Part shown: piece by piece, positions 21,751 through 32,400 of the stretch
Layout: each line of letters begins with the position of its first letter
Numbering within the stretch: the first letter of the stretch is position 1
Assembly (NCBI RefSeq): GCF_040183065.1
Contig: NC_091131.1
Location: 104,684,830-104,748,829 of the forward strand
Source: Periplaneta americana
Taxonomy: Eukaryota; Arthropoda; Insecta; Blattodea; Blattidae
Reading direction: 5' to 3'
DNA length: 64,000 nt
The notes under the pieces: generated by a model
The model's input: the letters and a program-made list of their open reading frames with translations, nothing else
Databases searched by the model: none
Told to the model about the DNA's origin: nothing
Made by a program: the position numbers and the translations under genes

Positions 21751-23445
21751 TGTCGTCGGCATTTAGGCCTACTCAGATCTGCTAACTCAAGTTAAAGAAG
21801 CTCTTCTTCAGAAGGAATGTGTGTTAGTCAATGTCAATGGCCAAGGTATTCTTTGGAAAGTCTCGGATTGGAAGCTATAGACAAACTTATGTACCTGTTT
21901 CCTAGATATTTCACAAATTGATTTTCTTTGTTTCACTGCAGAACCACTTAAGTTAATGCAAAGAGCATAACAAAAATTAAGTCACTCAACAACGGGTTAT
22001 GAGAAATTATTTCGCATTCAAAGACTCAGAGTTCTAGAGGAATGGAATTTATTAACTGCTAACAAGAAGGAGGAAAAACAAGATTCCATACACTAGCCGA
22101 CATTTCATGTAGTGCTGCTTATGATTAGGTTTTTCTCCGGAGCGGTTGTTTGTGCGCTTTCAATCGGAGATCTCCGGTTACCTCCGATTGATGCCGCGCA
22201 GGTTGTATATGTGCTGCGGCGCAGACATACATTTTCCGCTGAGCATTCCTTTAATCGGATCAGGTAGTGATTGGAGCCCGCTGACGTCCCGCGTATCTTT
22301 TAAAATAAGTGTGTAATATTTTGTTGTTTATTTTCTCTTTTTTATTTCTCTCTCTCTCTTTGAATCTTCTTTTTTTCTTGTTTTGCTTGAAGTACTATGT
22401 TAGCTGATTTTTTTTTTTTTTTTTTTTTTAATTCACAGTATATGTGGAAAGGCGTATTAGTTTTATGTCATTGATCAAATTAATAACATTAAAATTAACT
22501 GAAAACTAACGCAGAAGTGAAGCTTTTCAGTAGCTAATGTAAACATTTATAATTTTCCTAGAAACACTCGTTTATTCACAAACAGTTTTTGTCAATTATT
22601 ATTCTAATCGGTTTAGTTTAACGTAAAATATATTAAGAGAGTTTCAGAATGGAACAAAAGAAACGTGTGGTATCAATGGGTTAAAGTTTACAGTCCAAAA
22701 TAATTTATTAAGATTCTTCACCAGACAGGATTGTGATCATTGTGTTAAAAGGTGTCAGTATTTGAACTGTCTCTTCTAAAATGCATCACTCTTCCTCTGT
22801 AATAAAAAATATATGCGGATATCAACTTAAGGATAATAATTGTAATTATATTATTAATACATGTTTCTTTAGTTTCAGAATGAAACTCAATATTTTAATC
22901 TAATAACTCAAGTTGCCTTTTAAATATTCCATATAAGTTATGTATGATTTTTATTGCCTCGAAAGTTACGTTTTATAGAAATTTCAAGACTTTTTTTCTA
23001 GACTGTGGACCTTTGGAACAATAGCACTAAAGCAGTTAAAGAAAATCGTATCAAATGTTTTGCGTAATTTTAAAACTACGAAAACGATATCACTAATTAA
23101 CCGTCAATGTGTATCTGAATGGTAATAATTTATTTTTGACTGCAAGTACTAGTACAACAACCACGACTCTTAATGTTAGCCTAAACACTTACATACCTAC
23201 ATTTTAAAATTTAGAGAATCTATCTAACCTGGTCCACGCCATAGAGATATCCAAATTTGGACCTGTTAGCGTCCTAGGAGCGTTTGGCTTTTCTGGCAAC
23301 ACAATCACCAACTCATATTTCATTTCAAGTAAGCGGCTCATCACTGAAGTTTGGAGTTTCATATCGTAACAATATGCTAGATCAATCTCAGAGGGTCCTT
23401 TTTTGCTGAAATTCTTCTGCTTTTCAGTTTTTCATTCGCAATGTT
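21751..23445. other. Unassigned; perhaps the body of a dead hAT
   Basis: No clear gene. 22110-22280 holds phrases such as GATCTCCGGT that recur inverted near 24115-24135, so the segment 22120-24180 may be one element whose N-terminal protein fragment is at 23815-24128. On the - strand 23340-23220 reads a Met/Leu-rich segment that could be from the same protein, but this is weak. Poly-T at 22410-22429. Confidence 0.4.
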
Positions 23446-23702
23446 TATTTTATTTTATTGGGTTATTTTACGACGCTGTATCACCATCTCAGGTTATTTA
23501 GCGTCTGAATGAAATGAAGGTGATAATGTCGGTGAAATGAGTCCGGGGTCCAGCACCGAAAGTTACCTAGCATTTGCTCGTATTGGGTTGAGGGAAAACC
23601 CCAGAAAAACCTCAACCAGGTAACTTGCCCCGACCGGGAATCGAACCCGGGCCACTTGGTTTCGCGACCAGACGCGCTGACCGTTACTCCACAGGTGTGG
23701 AC
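23446..23702 (-). mobile_element. tRNA-derived SINE 'B', full-length, 11-bp TSD
   Basis: On the - strand it starts GTCCACACCTGTGGAGTAAC and ends ...GTAAAATAACCCAATAAAAT. Box B reads GGGTTCGATTCC. TTCGCAATGTT at 23435-23445 and 23703-23713 is a perfect target duplication. It interrupts or abuts the BED-type hAT fragment. Confidence 0.92.
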
Positions 23703-23814
23703 TTCGCAATGTTACTCTGCACACAAAACCACGAAATTATTTATTAGAACTTTTATATATAAATCAAAGTAAACACGCTTTTTAAAAGAGTTCAACAGTG
23801 TTTTGAACAGTTAA

Positions 23815-24128
23815 ATTTACTTACTTTCTTCAAGTTCGCGATTGTGCGATCGCTTCAAATGGTCTAACAAATTCGAAGTACCATCACCCTTAGAGTGAAT
23901 TCGCCCACAAAGTTAACAGCGTGCGACCTTATTATTACCTTCAACTAAATTCAAGAATTTCCATGCGACGGATAAACGATTTGGTGCCATTTTATTCCAC
24001 TCACAACTACCCTCACTCCGTACGCGCCGGTCGTCCCTGAGCTCTACGTACTCCAACTTAGCTTCGCTCCGAACCACCGCATCCCTCCGTATGTCCCCTG
24101 TTCCACCTACGATAGTACCGGAGATCAC
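23815..24128 (-). pseudogene. hAT transposase N-terminus with BED zinc finger
   Basis: The - strand reading contains RLSVAWKFLNLVEGNNKVARC, an in-frame stop, LCGRI and then GTSNLLDHLKRSH. This is the W...C..C...NL..HL...H layout of a BED zinc finger, the DNA-binding domain of many hAT transposases. The stop and absent downstream catalytic region mark it as a relic. Confidence 0.65.
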
Positions 24129-24648
24129 CGGTGGAGAGCTTTATTCATAATCTCCAATTCCTCCGCGGTAGTAGTCACTCCGATGAGCAGCACTAATTTC
24201 ATGAGAAAAACTTCCCCATGAAGAATCGAACTAGCGCTCATTCCGTAACGAATGACACCTTATAATACGACGCTACGGCGCGGGTCATATTACGAATAGT
24301 TTGTAATATTAAAACAGTATTGATCATGCTTTACTCATTTTATGGTGCGCTGCAGAAGAAGTTCAAAGTGTTTTGGTTAAAGCCTGTAAACAACGAAGTT
24401 GGAATTATCTTATACATTCGAAAATATAGACATGTTCTCTGATAATTACTACGGGTACTGCTTCTGCAGTATACTGTGATAAAGTATATTTCTCATGTAA
24501 ATCAGATTAGTGACCTCTGAGACCAGTAGGCCTACTACATATTATAGGTCCACTTGATAACAAGGGAAAGGATCATTACGACATCGTTACTTACTTCAAT
24601 ATGACATATCATCCCAAAAATATGTTCGAGATAATTTTTCGTGTCTAT
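24129..24648. other. Unassigned sequence
   Basis: No gene seen. It may include the end of the hAT relic. Confidence 0.4.
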
Positions 24649-24657
24649 AAAGAAATA

Positions 24658-25168
24658 CCGGCGGCCGGGTAGCTCAGTTGGTAGAGCAGCTGACTACGGA
24701 CTGGAAGGTCCGGGGTTCGAGCCCAGGTGGTGACAGGATTTTTTCTCGTTGCCAAACTTTCAGAACGGCCCCGAGGTTTACTCAGCCTCCTATAAAATTG
24801 AGTACCGGGTCTTTCCCGGGGGTAAAAGGCGGTCAGAGCGTGGTGCCGACCACACCACCTCATTCTAGTGCCGAGGTCATGGAAAGCATGGGGCTCTACC
24901 TCCATGCCCCCCAAGTGCCTTCATGGCATGTTACGGGGATACCTTTACCTTTTTAAAGAAATACCGTCATTTCCCATAACTATGGTCCTGGAACACAGCT
25001 ATAGTCCACGTTACAACCATTCAATATTTCTGCTGTACTGTAGTTCGAAGTCAAGTCACTGCAGCTATCTACGAAAAATCTATGCTACTTCTACAATGTT
25101 CTTTGAATGGTTGTATCGTGGACCATAGTTGTGTTCCAGGACCATAGTTACGGGAAATGAAGGTATGC
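24658..25168. mobile_element. MITE with ~60-bp TIRs, interrupted by a SINE
   Basis: TCATTTCCCATAACTATGGT and CCTGGAACACAG (24967 on) are mirrored by GTTCCAGGACCATAGTTACG and GGAAATGAAGGTAT (ending about 25166). The arms continue through TGGTCC, CACG and CAACCATTCAA. The SINE at 24661-24954 sits at the extreme left end. Confidence 0.75.
24661..24954 (+). mobile_element. tRNA-derived SINE 'A', full-length, 12-bp TSD
   Basis: The tRNA-like head contains TAGCTCAGTTGGTAGAGC (a near-canonical box A) and GGGGTTCGAGCCC (box B). The 294-bp copy ends CTTTACCTTTTT, a pol III-type T-run. AAAGAAATACCG at 24649-24660 and 24955-24966 is a perfect target duplication. An old antisense copy is at 34262-34490. 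The high similarity of the head to a tRNA suggests a young copy. Confidence 0.92.
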
Positions 25169-25169
25169 A

Positions 25170-26403
25170 GAGTGAATACTAAATGCCGTCTTCAAAGACA
25201 AGAGTGTGATAGAGGGTATTGTGGCGATGAAATACGAGATAAGAACCGTCATGGTATGATGATTAGTTATGGAGTTATTAGAGGCAATACCTAAAGTCAA
25301 ATGGGTCAAAGTTACTTTTGATCCATAGTGCGTAGTAACTGGAGTTAAATGTCAAGAACGTAACAACGATGTGATGTGTGCGACATGTCCCTGAAATGGT
25401 CAGATTTCTTGGTTTCAGTGCAAGAACTGCGAAGAAAATAACTGAATCAGAAATCGCAAAAACAGCACATGTCACTATTTGTGGCGAAATGAATTTATTC
25501 GAGTTTCATGGACTGTTGATATAGGGCTATCATTCCATGTAGAAACCACGTATGTCAGTATAGCCGTCTCACATTCGGAGACCTGTGAAATCCTGGAAGC
25601 GCGCAGAAACAACTCATGTCAAAGACATATGCCGATACATTGGTTCCGATTCCAGACGGCAGACATCTGCGACACAAGGATATAAAAATTGATCTCACTG
25701 AATGACAAATATCTAAATTCTGGTGGGGAATATGTTGAAAAATAACTCAACAATTGCTATATCTGTTCCAATAAAACTTTCCATGAAATTTTGTTCTCTT
25801 TCTGTAAACGGCCCAAGGGAAACTTTTTTTAAGGCCTTCGTAATTGCGCTCGAGTGGCCAAAATTTGTGTAAGCCCTTATTTTGACATTATTAAAATGAG
25901 TGGAAGAAAAAAGATTAATTTTTTATCTGCCCCCATGAGAATCTTTGCTTGTAAGTACAAAGAAGAATGCCATATTTACCTTCTTCATTGGCATATCCAG
26001 ACAAAATCGTGTCAATTCAAAGAGAGAAGCTTGACGATATACGCAAACTAATGCGTTAGACACCACACGAATATCAAGAACTTTACAATAATATTCTTCA
26101 GTGGCCTATTGTGGAAAAATAAGTTCATTTATATGCTGAACTTATGTATTAAATACACAGTAGGCCTATGCATATACTGTATTATATCCCTAATTTGACA
26201 AATAAACTTTAGTTGAACTGAAATTATTATACTACAATTTTGATTCCTTGCAGAAACACCACATGTCAAGCTAATGTATTATATTGATTTATTTCATTAA
26301 CAATTCATTAGATTCGAATAACTTTAGCATAAAACGATACATCTATTATAGACTTCTGTCTGAAGAAGCCAGTACTATAATCAATGAAGTGGTCTACCAC
26401 CAG
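25170..26403. other. Unassigned; between outer inverted repeat and MITE
   Basis: No recognised protein. The phrase ATGATTAGTTATGGAG with TATTAGAGG at 25255-25290 is mirrored at 30990-31021 and may be the end of an outer element. Open frames up to 68 codons show no family motif. Confidence 0.45.
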
Positions 26404-26643
26404 TAGGGTAAATTGGGGTCTGTTGGACAGTCGGGCATGTTGGACACTTTGTAGTTTAACGTGTTATCTCGCCACTTGTGGGCACCACATTCTGCTAGAA
26501 GTCAATGACGGAAGTAGCCCCACTCGTGCCTACTTCCGTCATTGACTTCTAGCAGAATGTGGTGCCCACAAGTGGCGAGATAACACGTTAAACTACAAAG
26601 TGTCCAACATGCCCGACTGTCCAACAGACCCTAATTTACCCTA
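26404..26643. mobile_element. Palindromic MITE, 114-bp arms with one mismatch, TA-flanked
   Basis: The arms 26404-26517 and 26530-26643 are reverse complements with a single visible mismatch, around a loop of 12 nt. The ends read TA-GGGTAAATTGGGGTC and the complement of GACCCTAATTTACCC-TA, consistent with TA duplication and a Tc1/mariner-type origin. Such identity implies recent activity or arm homogenisation. Confidence 0.9.
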
Positions 26644-27730
26644 ATACCGTTTTTTGTGTCTACTGAAAAATTTAGTTTTCGTGATATGTGCTGTTTCTGC
26701 AATCCCCGATTCAACTGTAGGCCCTACACAGCTGGTTTGTTTTTCAAGTAGGCCTACTGTACTATGAGTTCTCTGAGCAATGTCACAGTTTAAACTGATG
26801 TTAGAATACGTACAGTACCCAGTGGCGGCTCGTGATCATTTTTGTTGATGGGGCTAGATATTTCACAAATTTTTGCGGTATACGTTAAATAATGCACCAA
26901 GATTTTTTATTTAATTTTAGTTGCTTGTTTCTACTTAAAAACTAGTTCAGCACAACACAACTAAAACTATTAACAACGCAAATTCAACATTAAACTCGCC
27001 AATTTGCAGAATTATAAAGAAGGTGTGCTCGTCTTGTGCAGAGTAGGTCATTGCGTTTAGGTAAAGTGGAGAAGAATGTTGTGAATCCACTAATATTTGC
27101 AAAAAACAACTTCACTGATTTAATGCGTTTTGAACATGCACTTTTTATAACTAAATTAAGTTGGTTGGCGTAGCAGTGAACAAATTTCACATGAAGAAAT
27201 GTTTTCTGCATCAAAGTCTTAGACCCCACCCTGGTTTCCACTCATTACTGCAGCACCATCATATACTTCAGCTATGAGTTTATTTTCTAATTGAAAGGTT
27301 GTAGGCTTTGTTTTAGAACCTCGCTCAGACAATTAGCCATGCGATTGTTTACCTCTTTGAAAAAAAGAAACCTTTCCACAGGTTTAGAACCTTTTATGTA
27401 TCTCAAAATAATAACAAATTTATTGGCTTTTGCAGGTTATGTGTTGTTTCGTCAGAGTGCACAGTAACAAAATCTGTAGAATTAATGTCCTGCTTCAGAT
27501 CTTCGATGTATAGGCTATCTCATACATACTGTCTAATAATTCATTTTGTATAGTGTATGAATTAAAAACATTAGTACTGTTTAAGTGTTCATCACATACA
27601 TTATCAAGACTGGCAAGTAAAGATAGCAAGTCTAACAAATTTCCCCGATTTGCAGATCCCTGATTTTCGTTATGACCCCTCAGTGATAATTCGTGAGTTC
27701 CGCAAAATACTAAAGAATCAATTACTCTCC

Positions 27731-28843
27731 CTATACTTGTTTTCTTTGAAAGATGGGATATGACAGTTAAGCAGCCGAACTTGGAACTAGTATCATGTTG
27801 CCAATATGGACTACCACGCTGCCAGCTGATGGAAGCTAGCAATTGTCGTTAAGATGGCTGACGTTAAAACATTCATTGACAATTGACACGAAGGTAAGAA
27901 AACAATACAAAAATCGACTGAGAATCAAAGACGAAACGTACTGTGGCGCCATGCTGGAAGATTCTGGTAGCGTCAGGGAGTTGCGCACGCATCTAGCGAG
28001 AGGGAAGGCGCGTGGAAACGGAAACTCGAGCTTCGGTAGGAGCTGTAGAGCGGTGCGGAGCAAGGGGAGAAAAACTACTGTGGCTGGGCGAAGTAAGGAA
28101 GTGTCGAGACATGGTTCTCTCTCGAAGATTCTGTAAGCCACGCGAATCGAAGGTCCTAGAACATGCGGTTTAGTAATAAAAGCGCGAGCAATCTTCGGCA
28201 GAGTTAGTCTTCAGTCAGCCATCAAGTCTTGTCTTGGACAGCGGAGACGTATCCGGAGGATCTGAGTTCGACGTGCAGTGAACTTGTGTGAGTCCGTAAC
28301 TGTGGCAATGGCCAGACGAGGGCGACGTATCCGGAGGATCTGAGTTCGATGTGCAGTGAACTTGAACAGTGAACTAGAAGAACTAGCTAAGGCAAGTGAA
28401 TTGTGAACTGAGAACTGACAGTTTTGTTGTGCACTTAGTGCTTTGTGAACATTAATTGAAATTAGGAGTACATTGTTGTGATTCTCAAAAATACGTGTTT
28501 TGTCATTGTCATCGTGTGGAGTGCAATAACGACTATTGTGTTGATATGTTGAGTGGAGTATACCTATTTTTGTAGGGTGAATTATTAAGAATAAAAGTCA
28601 CATTGTTGACAGGTGTGGTTACAAAGTAAAAATAAACGTTACAGTACCAATGCTAACTTTGTGTGCACAATACATAAATGTCGTCAAGAGAGCTATTAAG
28701 CACTCGCCATGTGGGAACTGTAAGTTTGGCAACTCAATCGTTGTTACCATAGAAACAGACCTACCACGCTATGTGACATTCAGTTGTTTTTCCGATCGCA
28801 ACGCTCCTGTCACGTCCCATCTTTCAGAAAAAAATGAGTATAG
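27731..28843. mobile_element. TIR element inside the hAT, itself split by a solo LTR
   Basis: CTATACTTGTTTTCTTTGAA and AGATGGGATATGACAG (27731-27766) are mirrored by CTGTCACGTCCCATCTTTC and AATGAGTATAG (28806-28843). Without the LTR and its duplication it is about 407 bp and non-coding. It breaks the DUF4371 domain exactly between KNRHI and RVIDSLVFCG, so the insertion point in the transposase can be read directly. Confidence 0.72.
27942..28643 (+). mobile_element. Solo LTR, 702 bp, 4-bp TSD
   Basis: It begins TGTGGCGCC and ends AAACGTTACA, with GTAC on both sides (27938-27941 and 28644-28647). It shares its 3' two-thirds with the element at 50076-50855, including GAACTGAGAACTGACAG, the GTGCTYTGTGAACATTA region and TGTGGAGTGCAATAA. 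A TATA-like AATAAAAG at about 28174, followed by CAGAGTTAGT, suggests transcription on the + strand. An internal ~30-bp segment with GACGTATCCGGAGGATCTGA occurs twice (about 28245 and 28324). No internal region or second LTR: recombination removed it. Confidence 0.88.
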
Positions 28844-29411
28844 TATGCTATATGCCTGTTTTTTGTGACCTGTTCGTTGTTTTTCTGGCTCGAAATTTTA
28901 ACCGCGGAATGAATCTGTGCTGCGATATTTACTGTCCCAAATAGTTTAAACTTACAAGCATTTTCTAAATGTACTGACTGCACTTTCTTCATGTTTTTTT
29001 ATGCACTCACTTAAATGTTCTAGATCTTTTCAACCTGTCGATGTCCACAGCCCCCGCCATCAAACAACAATAAATAGAAACAAAATAAACTTTGTTTTTT
29101 CACCACTTACAGTTAGCCAGGAATTCTTTGTAAACCACGAGTTGCAGAAAGCTCTTTTTTTCTTGCCATCCGCCTGTGTAAAACTGAAGTCATTAGGTTG
29201 ATGTGTGCCTAATCGTTTAACTTCAAGTTTATCTTCTAATTTTAACGAAGAAAACAATGTTTTTAATAGGTAATCCACTTTATTCATGTTTTCACACTTA
29301 GCTTGCATGCACTGTTCAAAGTTCACACGGACACTTCTAGATTTAACTCACTACTCAAGTGGCACTGCGACTCACAGAACAACGAATAACCACAATCTAG
29401 TAGTTTATATA

Positions 29412-29564
29412 CATAGTGACGAAGCTTGAGTTGTTGAGGGTACTAGGAACAATAGACTGTGCCGGTACTATTTCGCATTGTCTGTGATGAGGTGATAGTA
29501 GCGATCCTAATGGTTAGCAACTATCTATGGATGCATATTCCCTATGTATTGAGCTTCGTGACTG
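29412..29564 (-). mobile_element. Short deletion derivative of the 6942-10543 family
   Basis: The right end reads AGCTTCGTGACTG followed by TA, and the left end reads TA then CATAGTGACGAAGCTT. The left half (ACAATAGACTGTGCCGGTAC, CATTGTCTGTGATGAG) matches the right end of the 3.6-kb element, and the right half matches its left end. It is therefore an internally deleted copy in the opposite orientation, inserted inside the hAT. Confidence 0.78.
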
Positions 29565-29898
29565 TATATACTCAACTAGACTGTGGAATAACTGCGAATG
29601 GCTTCCGTCTGGCAGGCGGGCCACGCTCGTCGGGCCCCAATGCGAAGCATTATAGCCTATTCGTAACGGCAACTTCGTAACACTTCGTGAATCTTCGTCG
29701 TAGCGAACATTGCATACCATGGCAGTTGAGCGCTAAAGTGATTCAAGTTGTGGAACCCTTTGACGCGAACCCAAGTTCACAATATTTAGGCTCATACAAA
29801 CTCTGACGTTTTACTGACACACACATCGCGTCATGTGATGAAATTTACTGTTATTATGAATCCAGTACACTGTCCTGAACAAAATTTACGCATTTTAA

Positions 29899-30604
29899 GG
29901 GGAGAGGATGGTATTTTTTTTTTAACTTTTTTCCTATTTGGTGTAAAATATTAATTTTTTGTATGTAGAGAGCTCATAGCTGTTGCAACTCAACCAAATA
30001 AAAATATTTTGAAAAAAAAATTGGGGGCCAAATTTGAAAAAAAATATACCCAATGCAGGATTGTACTAAAACCGATATATCTGAATCGTTTTTAAAGATA
30101 GATTCAAACAGTTATTTGCAATGTATTTGCAAAAGCATGTTCTACAAACTGTCAGTAACAGAATTTTGATATTAGTCCCTACGTTTGTAAAATAAACAAT
30201 TAAAATTTAATAACAATTTTCTGATTTCTTTTCTTGCAAACAAATGGACGTATTTTTAAAATGAAATCAATTAACAAAATTCTGTTACAGAGAAAAGTTT
30301 TCTAATAGTCTAAAGAATGTGTGTTCTAAATTTCATGCATGTATCTTTAATAGTTCAGAAATTATATCCATTTTTGTCTGGCAATGTAGCAAAAAAAAAT
30401 GAAGTAACTGGAAACCAATAAAAGTGGGTGTGTGACTTAAAAATCCATAGCACAGGAAGTTTAAAAATGGCGACTCAACATCCGATAAGGGTACAAATAC
30501 CCACAAAATGTTATGCTATGCATTCCACACATATCACAGGGTATTTTAAAGAATTTTTTTTTTTAATTTACTCATTTTTCACCAAAAAATACCATCCTCT
30601 CCCC
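29899..30604. mobile_element. TTAA-flanked element (piggyBac-type MITE)
   Basis: Perfect 21-bp inverted ends start GGGGAGAGGATGGTATTTTT. TTAA flanks them at 29895-29898 and 30605-30608. TTAA duplication is the hallmark of piggyBac-type transposition. The 706-bp interior is A+T-rich and non-coding. It is nested in the hAT close to its right end. Confidence 0.88.
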
Positions 30605-30698
30605 TTAAATGTGAAAAGAAATTTTCTGGGGAACGAAATATTGGTGGGGCACGGCCCCAGTGACCCCTAAGGACCGACAGCCCGCCCCTGACAGTATG

Positions 30699-31021
30699 TT
30701 TCGCATTGTGAAGATAAGCACGTGATATTTCCATTGCGTACGTCAAGCAGATGCTGGTTTTCAAAGCGTGCTGCTCGACACACCCATTGTCCGACATTGA
30801 ACTAAATTCTAGCAGACCTGTGTGTGCGATGTTTAGAGTGACAAAAGTGCAATTTGGAAGTGCGGGTTGCTCGACAAGGACATGTGGACGTTGCAGTCCG
30901 AGCTTAAACTCGTGAATAAAGAAGCGTTTCCCACGAAAATAATACTTGCCCCAATAGACATTTGGAAAAAATTGCAAGATAGATTTCTAGGTATTACCTC
31001 TAATATCTCCATAACTAATCA
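30699..31021. other. Unassigned, between the hAT and a SINE
   Basis: No recognised gene. The last 35 bp mirror 25255-25290, so this may be the right part of an element that the hAT entered. Confidence 0.45.
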
Positions 31022-31211
31022 TCTTGAATGGGATTTGTGATAGCGAGATGGTATTTCGCGAGATGAGGCCGAGGATTCGGCATAGATTACCTGATATTTG
31101 CCTTACAGTTGGGGAAACCCAAGGAAAAAACTCAACCAAATAATCAGCCCAAGCAGAAATCGAATCCACGTCCAAGCGCAACTTCAGATCAGCAGGCAAG
31201 CGCCTCAGCCG
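31022..31211 (-). mobile_element. tRNA-derived SINE 'C'
   Basis: On the - strand the head has GTAGCTTAGTCGGCTGAGG (box A) and GTGGATTCGATTTC (box B). The body has GAGTTTTTTCCTTGGGTTTC, and the 3' end reads CAAATCCCATTCAAG. About 190 bp. Its end abuts the outer inverted repeat at 25255/31021. Confidence 0.75.
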
Positions 31212-31230
31212 ACTAAGCTACACTAGTGGC

Positions 31231-31231
31231 C

Positions 31232-31269
<38 letters not shown>
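31231..31269. repeat. (TTA)n microsatellite
   Basis: About 13 units next to the 5' side of SINE C. Confidence 0.95.
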
Positions 31270-31270
<1 letters not shown>

Positions 31271-31699
31271 TGCTACTACTATATTATATAATACATTCTT
31301 TATACCATACAAAATATAACAAAACCATTTCTAAAGTACTGTCATTTATGTTCATGTTGTATTAATGTATTTACACTTATTTCTCTTTAAAGTGCTGTAC
31401 AAACTATAATACACAAGTCTTATACCGTACCGTAATTTGTTACAAATTTGATTACTGAATATTGATAGCTGCACTTAATGTATGACAGATAAGTCAGTAC
31501 TAAACTGGATGTTATGGAAATAAATACATTGTAATGAGAAGTTGTATTATTGCTCTCATCTAATTCTTCTTGAATGACTAATAATACTTCACATCTATGT
31601 AAGTTATTATGTTTTTTTTTCTCTCTTGTACAGAAGAGGAACCCGAATACTTGCACCTCTGCCTGAGGCTTATTTGCTTAGGTACCTCTCCTGTTTTGT

Positions 31700-31882
31700 G
31701 AATGACATTTGTAGCCAAATGGCCACGCTCTTGTACAAGTACAGCACACCAGGGTATGTTATAGACGTTGATGATATGTGAATTAATGATTGTGAAATGA
31801 ACTCAAGGTTCAAAGCCGAATGTACCCAGGATTTGAACTTGGGTCCATCAAACATGCTAACCAGTAACACATCAATCGACAA
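31700..31882 (-). mobile_element. tRNA-derived SINE 'D'
   Basis: On the - strand, GTGTTACTGGTTAGCATG (box-A-like) is followed by CCCAAGTTCAAATCCTGGG (box B) at normal spacing. About 180 bp. A different family from SINEs A-C by body sequence. Confidence 0.65.
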
Positions 31883-32189
31883 TTATTACGTTGAGTTACT
31901 TCCATTTCATTCTTGTGTAATCTAAGTTACATTTCCATATATCATATAAATCCATATTTAGTAAACCTAGATGCCTGTTCATGGAAATAAATATATTGTA
32001 CTGAGAAATTATATTATTGCTCTCATCTAATTCTTGTTAAATGTTATGTCTCCAGCTTTATTTTTACGTAGTCCTTATCTTGTTTGTTTACAGAATTATA
32101 ATGATATTTGAAAATGTCACTGGAAAAAAGCAGTATGTTCATGTTGTTCTGCATTTTATTACATATTTTACAAAATATATTTTTGGTCA

Positions 32190-32400
32190 GTGTATGGGAC
32201 CGGTGTCCAACGAGCATTGCGAAGAGTTGGGGAGCTATGATAGGTAGTGAAATCAAGTTACAAAAACTAGATATAATGGCTGGGGGGATCATGGTAACCA
32301 CACGACAACTTCGTTCTGGTTGGATAATCGTTCATCTCTGCTGAGGCATGATGCCAACAGTCGGCTTGTCAGCCTTGGCCCTTCATGGGCTGTTAATTTT
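32190..32400 (+). repeat. Interspersed repeat of unknown class
   Basis: The segment with GTATGGGACCGGTGTCCAAC, GCTGGGGGGATCATGGTAAC and the end GGCCCTTCATGGGCTGTT resembles a repeat I associate with cockroach sequence. Only one copy is in the window, so the boundaries are uncertain. It could be the 3' end of a LINE or a SINE. Confidence 0.45.

Larger units (their letters stand above)
26990..29326 (-). pseudogene. hAT transposase, TTF zinc finger and DUF4371, disrupted
   Basis: On the - strand the order is: TTF-type zinc-finger block (29230-29120, GTHQPNDFSFTQADGKKKR, WFTKNSWLTVSG); DUF4371 start (28975-28845, SVHLENACKFKLFGTVNIAA, VTKNRHI); a break where another element sits; DUF4371 continuing (27735-27560, RVIDSLVFCGTHELSLRGH, GNLLDLLSLLASLDNV); a YDGAAVMSG block near 27255 that belongs to the catalytic core; and FVHCYANQLNLVIKSA with FFANISGFTTFFST (27190-27050). 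Several stops are present. The C-terminal dimerisation domain was not found. A nearly complete relic, not functional. Confidence 0.82.
26820..30690 (-). mobile_element. hAT transposon (DUF4371/TTF type) with nested insertions
   Basis: The ends are CAGTGGCGGCTCG (26820) and CGCCCCTG (ending 30690, reverse complement CAGGGGCGGGC), typical hAT termini. ACAGTACC (26812-26819) and ACAGTATG (30691-30698) are a worn 8-bp target duplication. Inside are a TTF/DUF4371 transposase on the - strand and four later insertions (27731-28843 with 27942-28643 inside it, 29412-29564, and 29899-30604). Removing them leaves roughly 1.9 kb of hAT. Confidence 0.85.

Noticed and set aside
24661..24735. A tRNA gene (box A and box B nearly canonical)
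   Set aside because: The tRNA-like part continues without a break into a 294-bp element with a T-rich end and a 12-bp target duplication, and the acceptor stem does not pair properly. It is a SINE head.
27843..28136. 97-codon open frame on the + strand
   Set aside because: It spans the border of the solo LTR and the host TIR element, so it is chance.
30579..30977. 132-codon open frame on the - strand
   Set aside because: It crosses the ends of the TTAA element and the hAT and has no recognisable motif.
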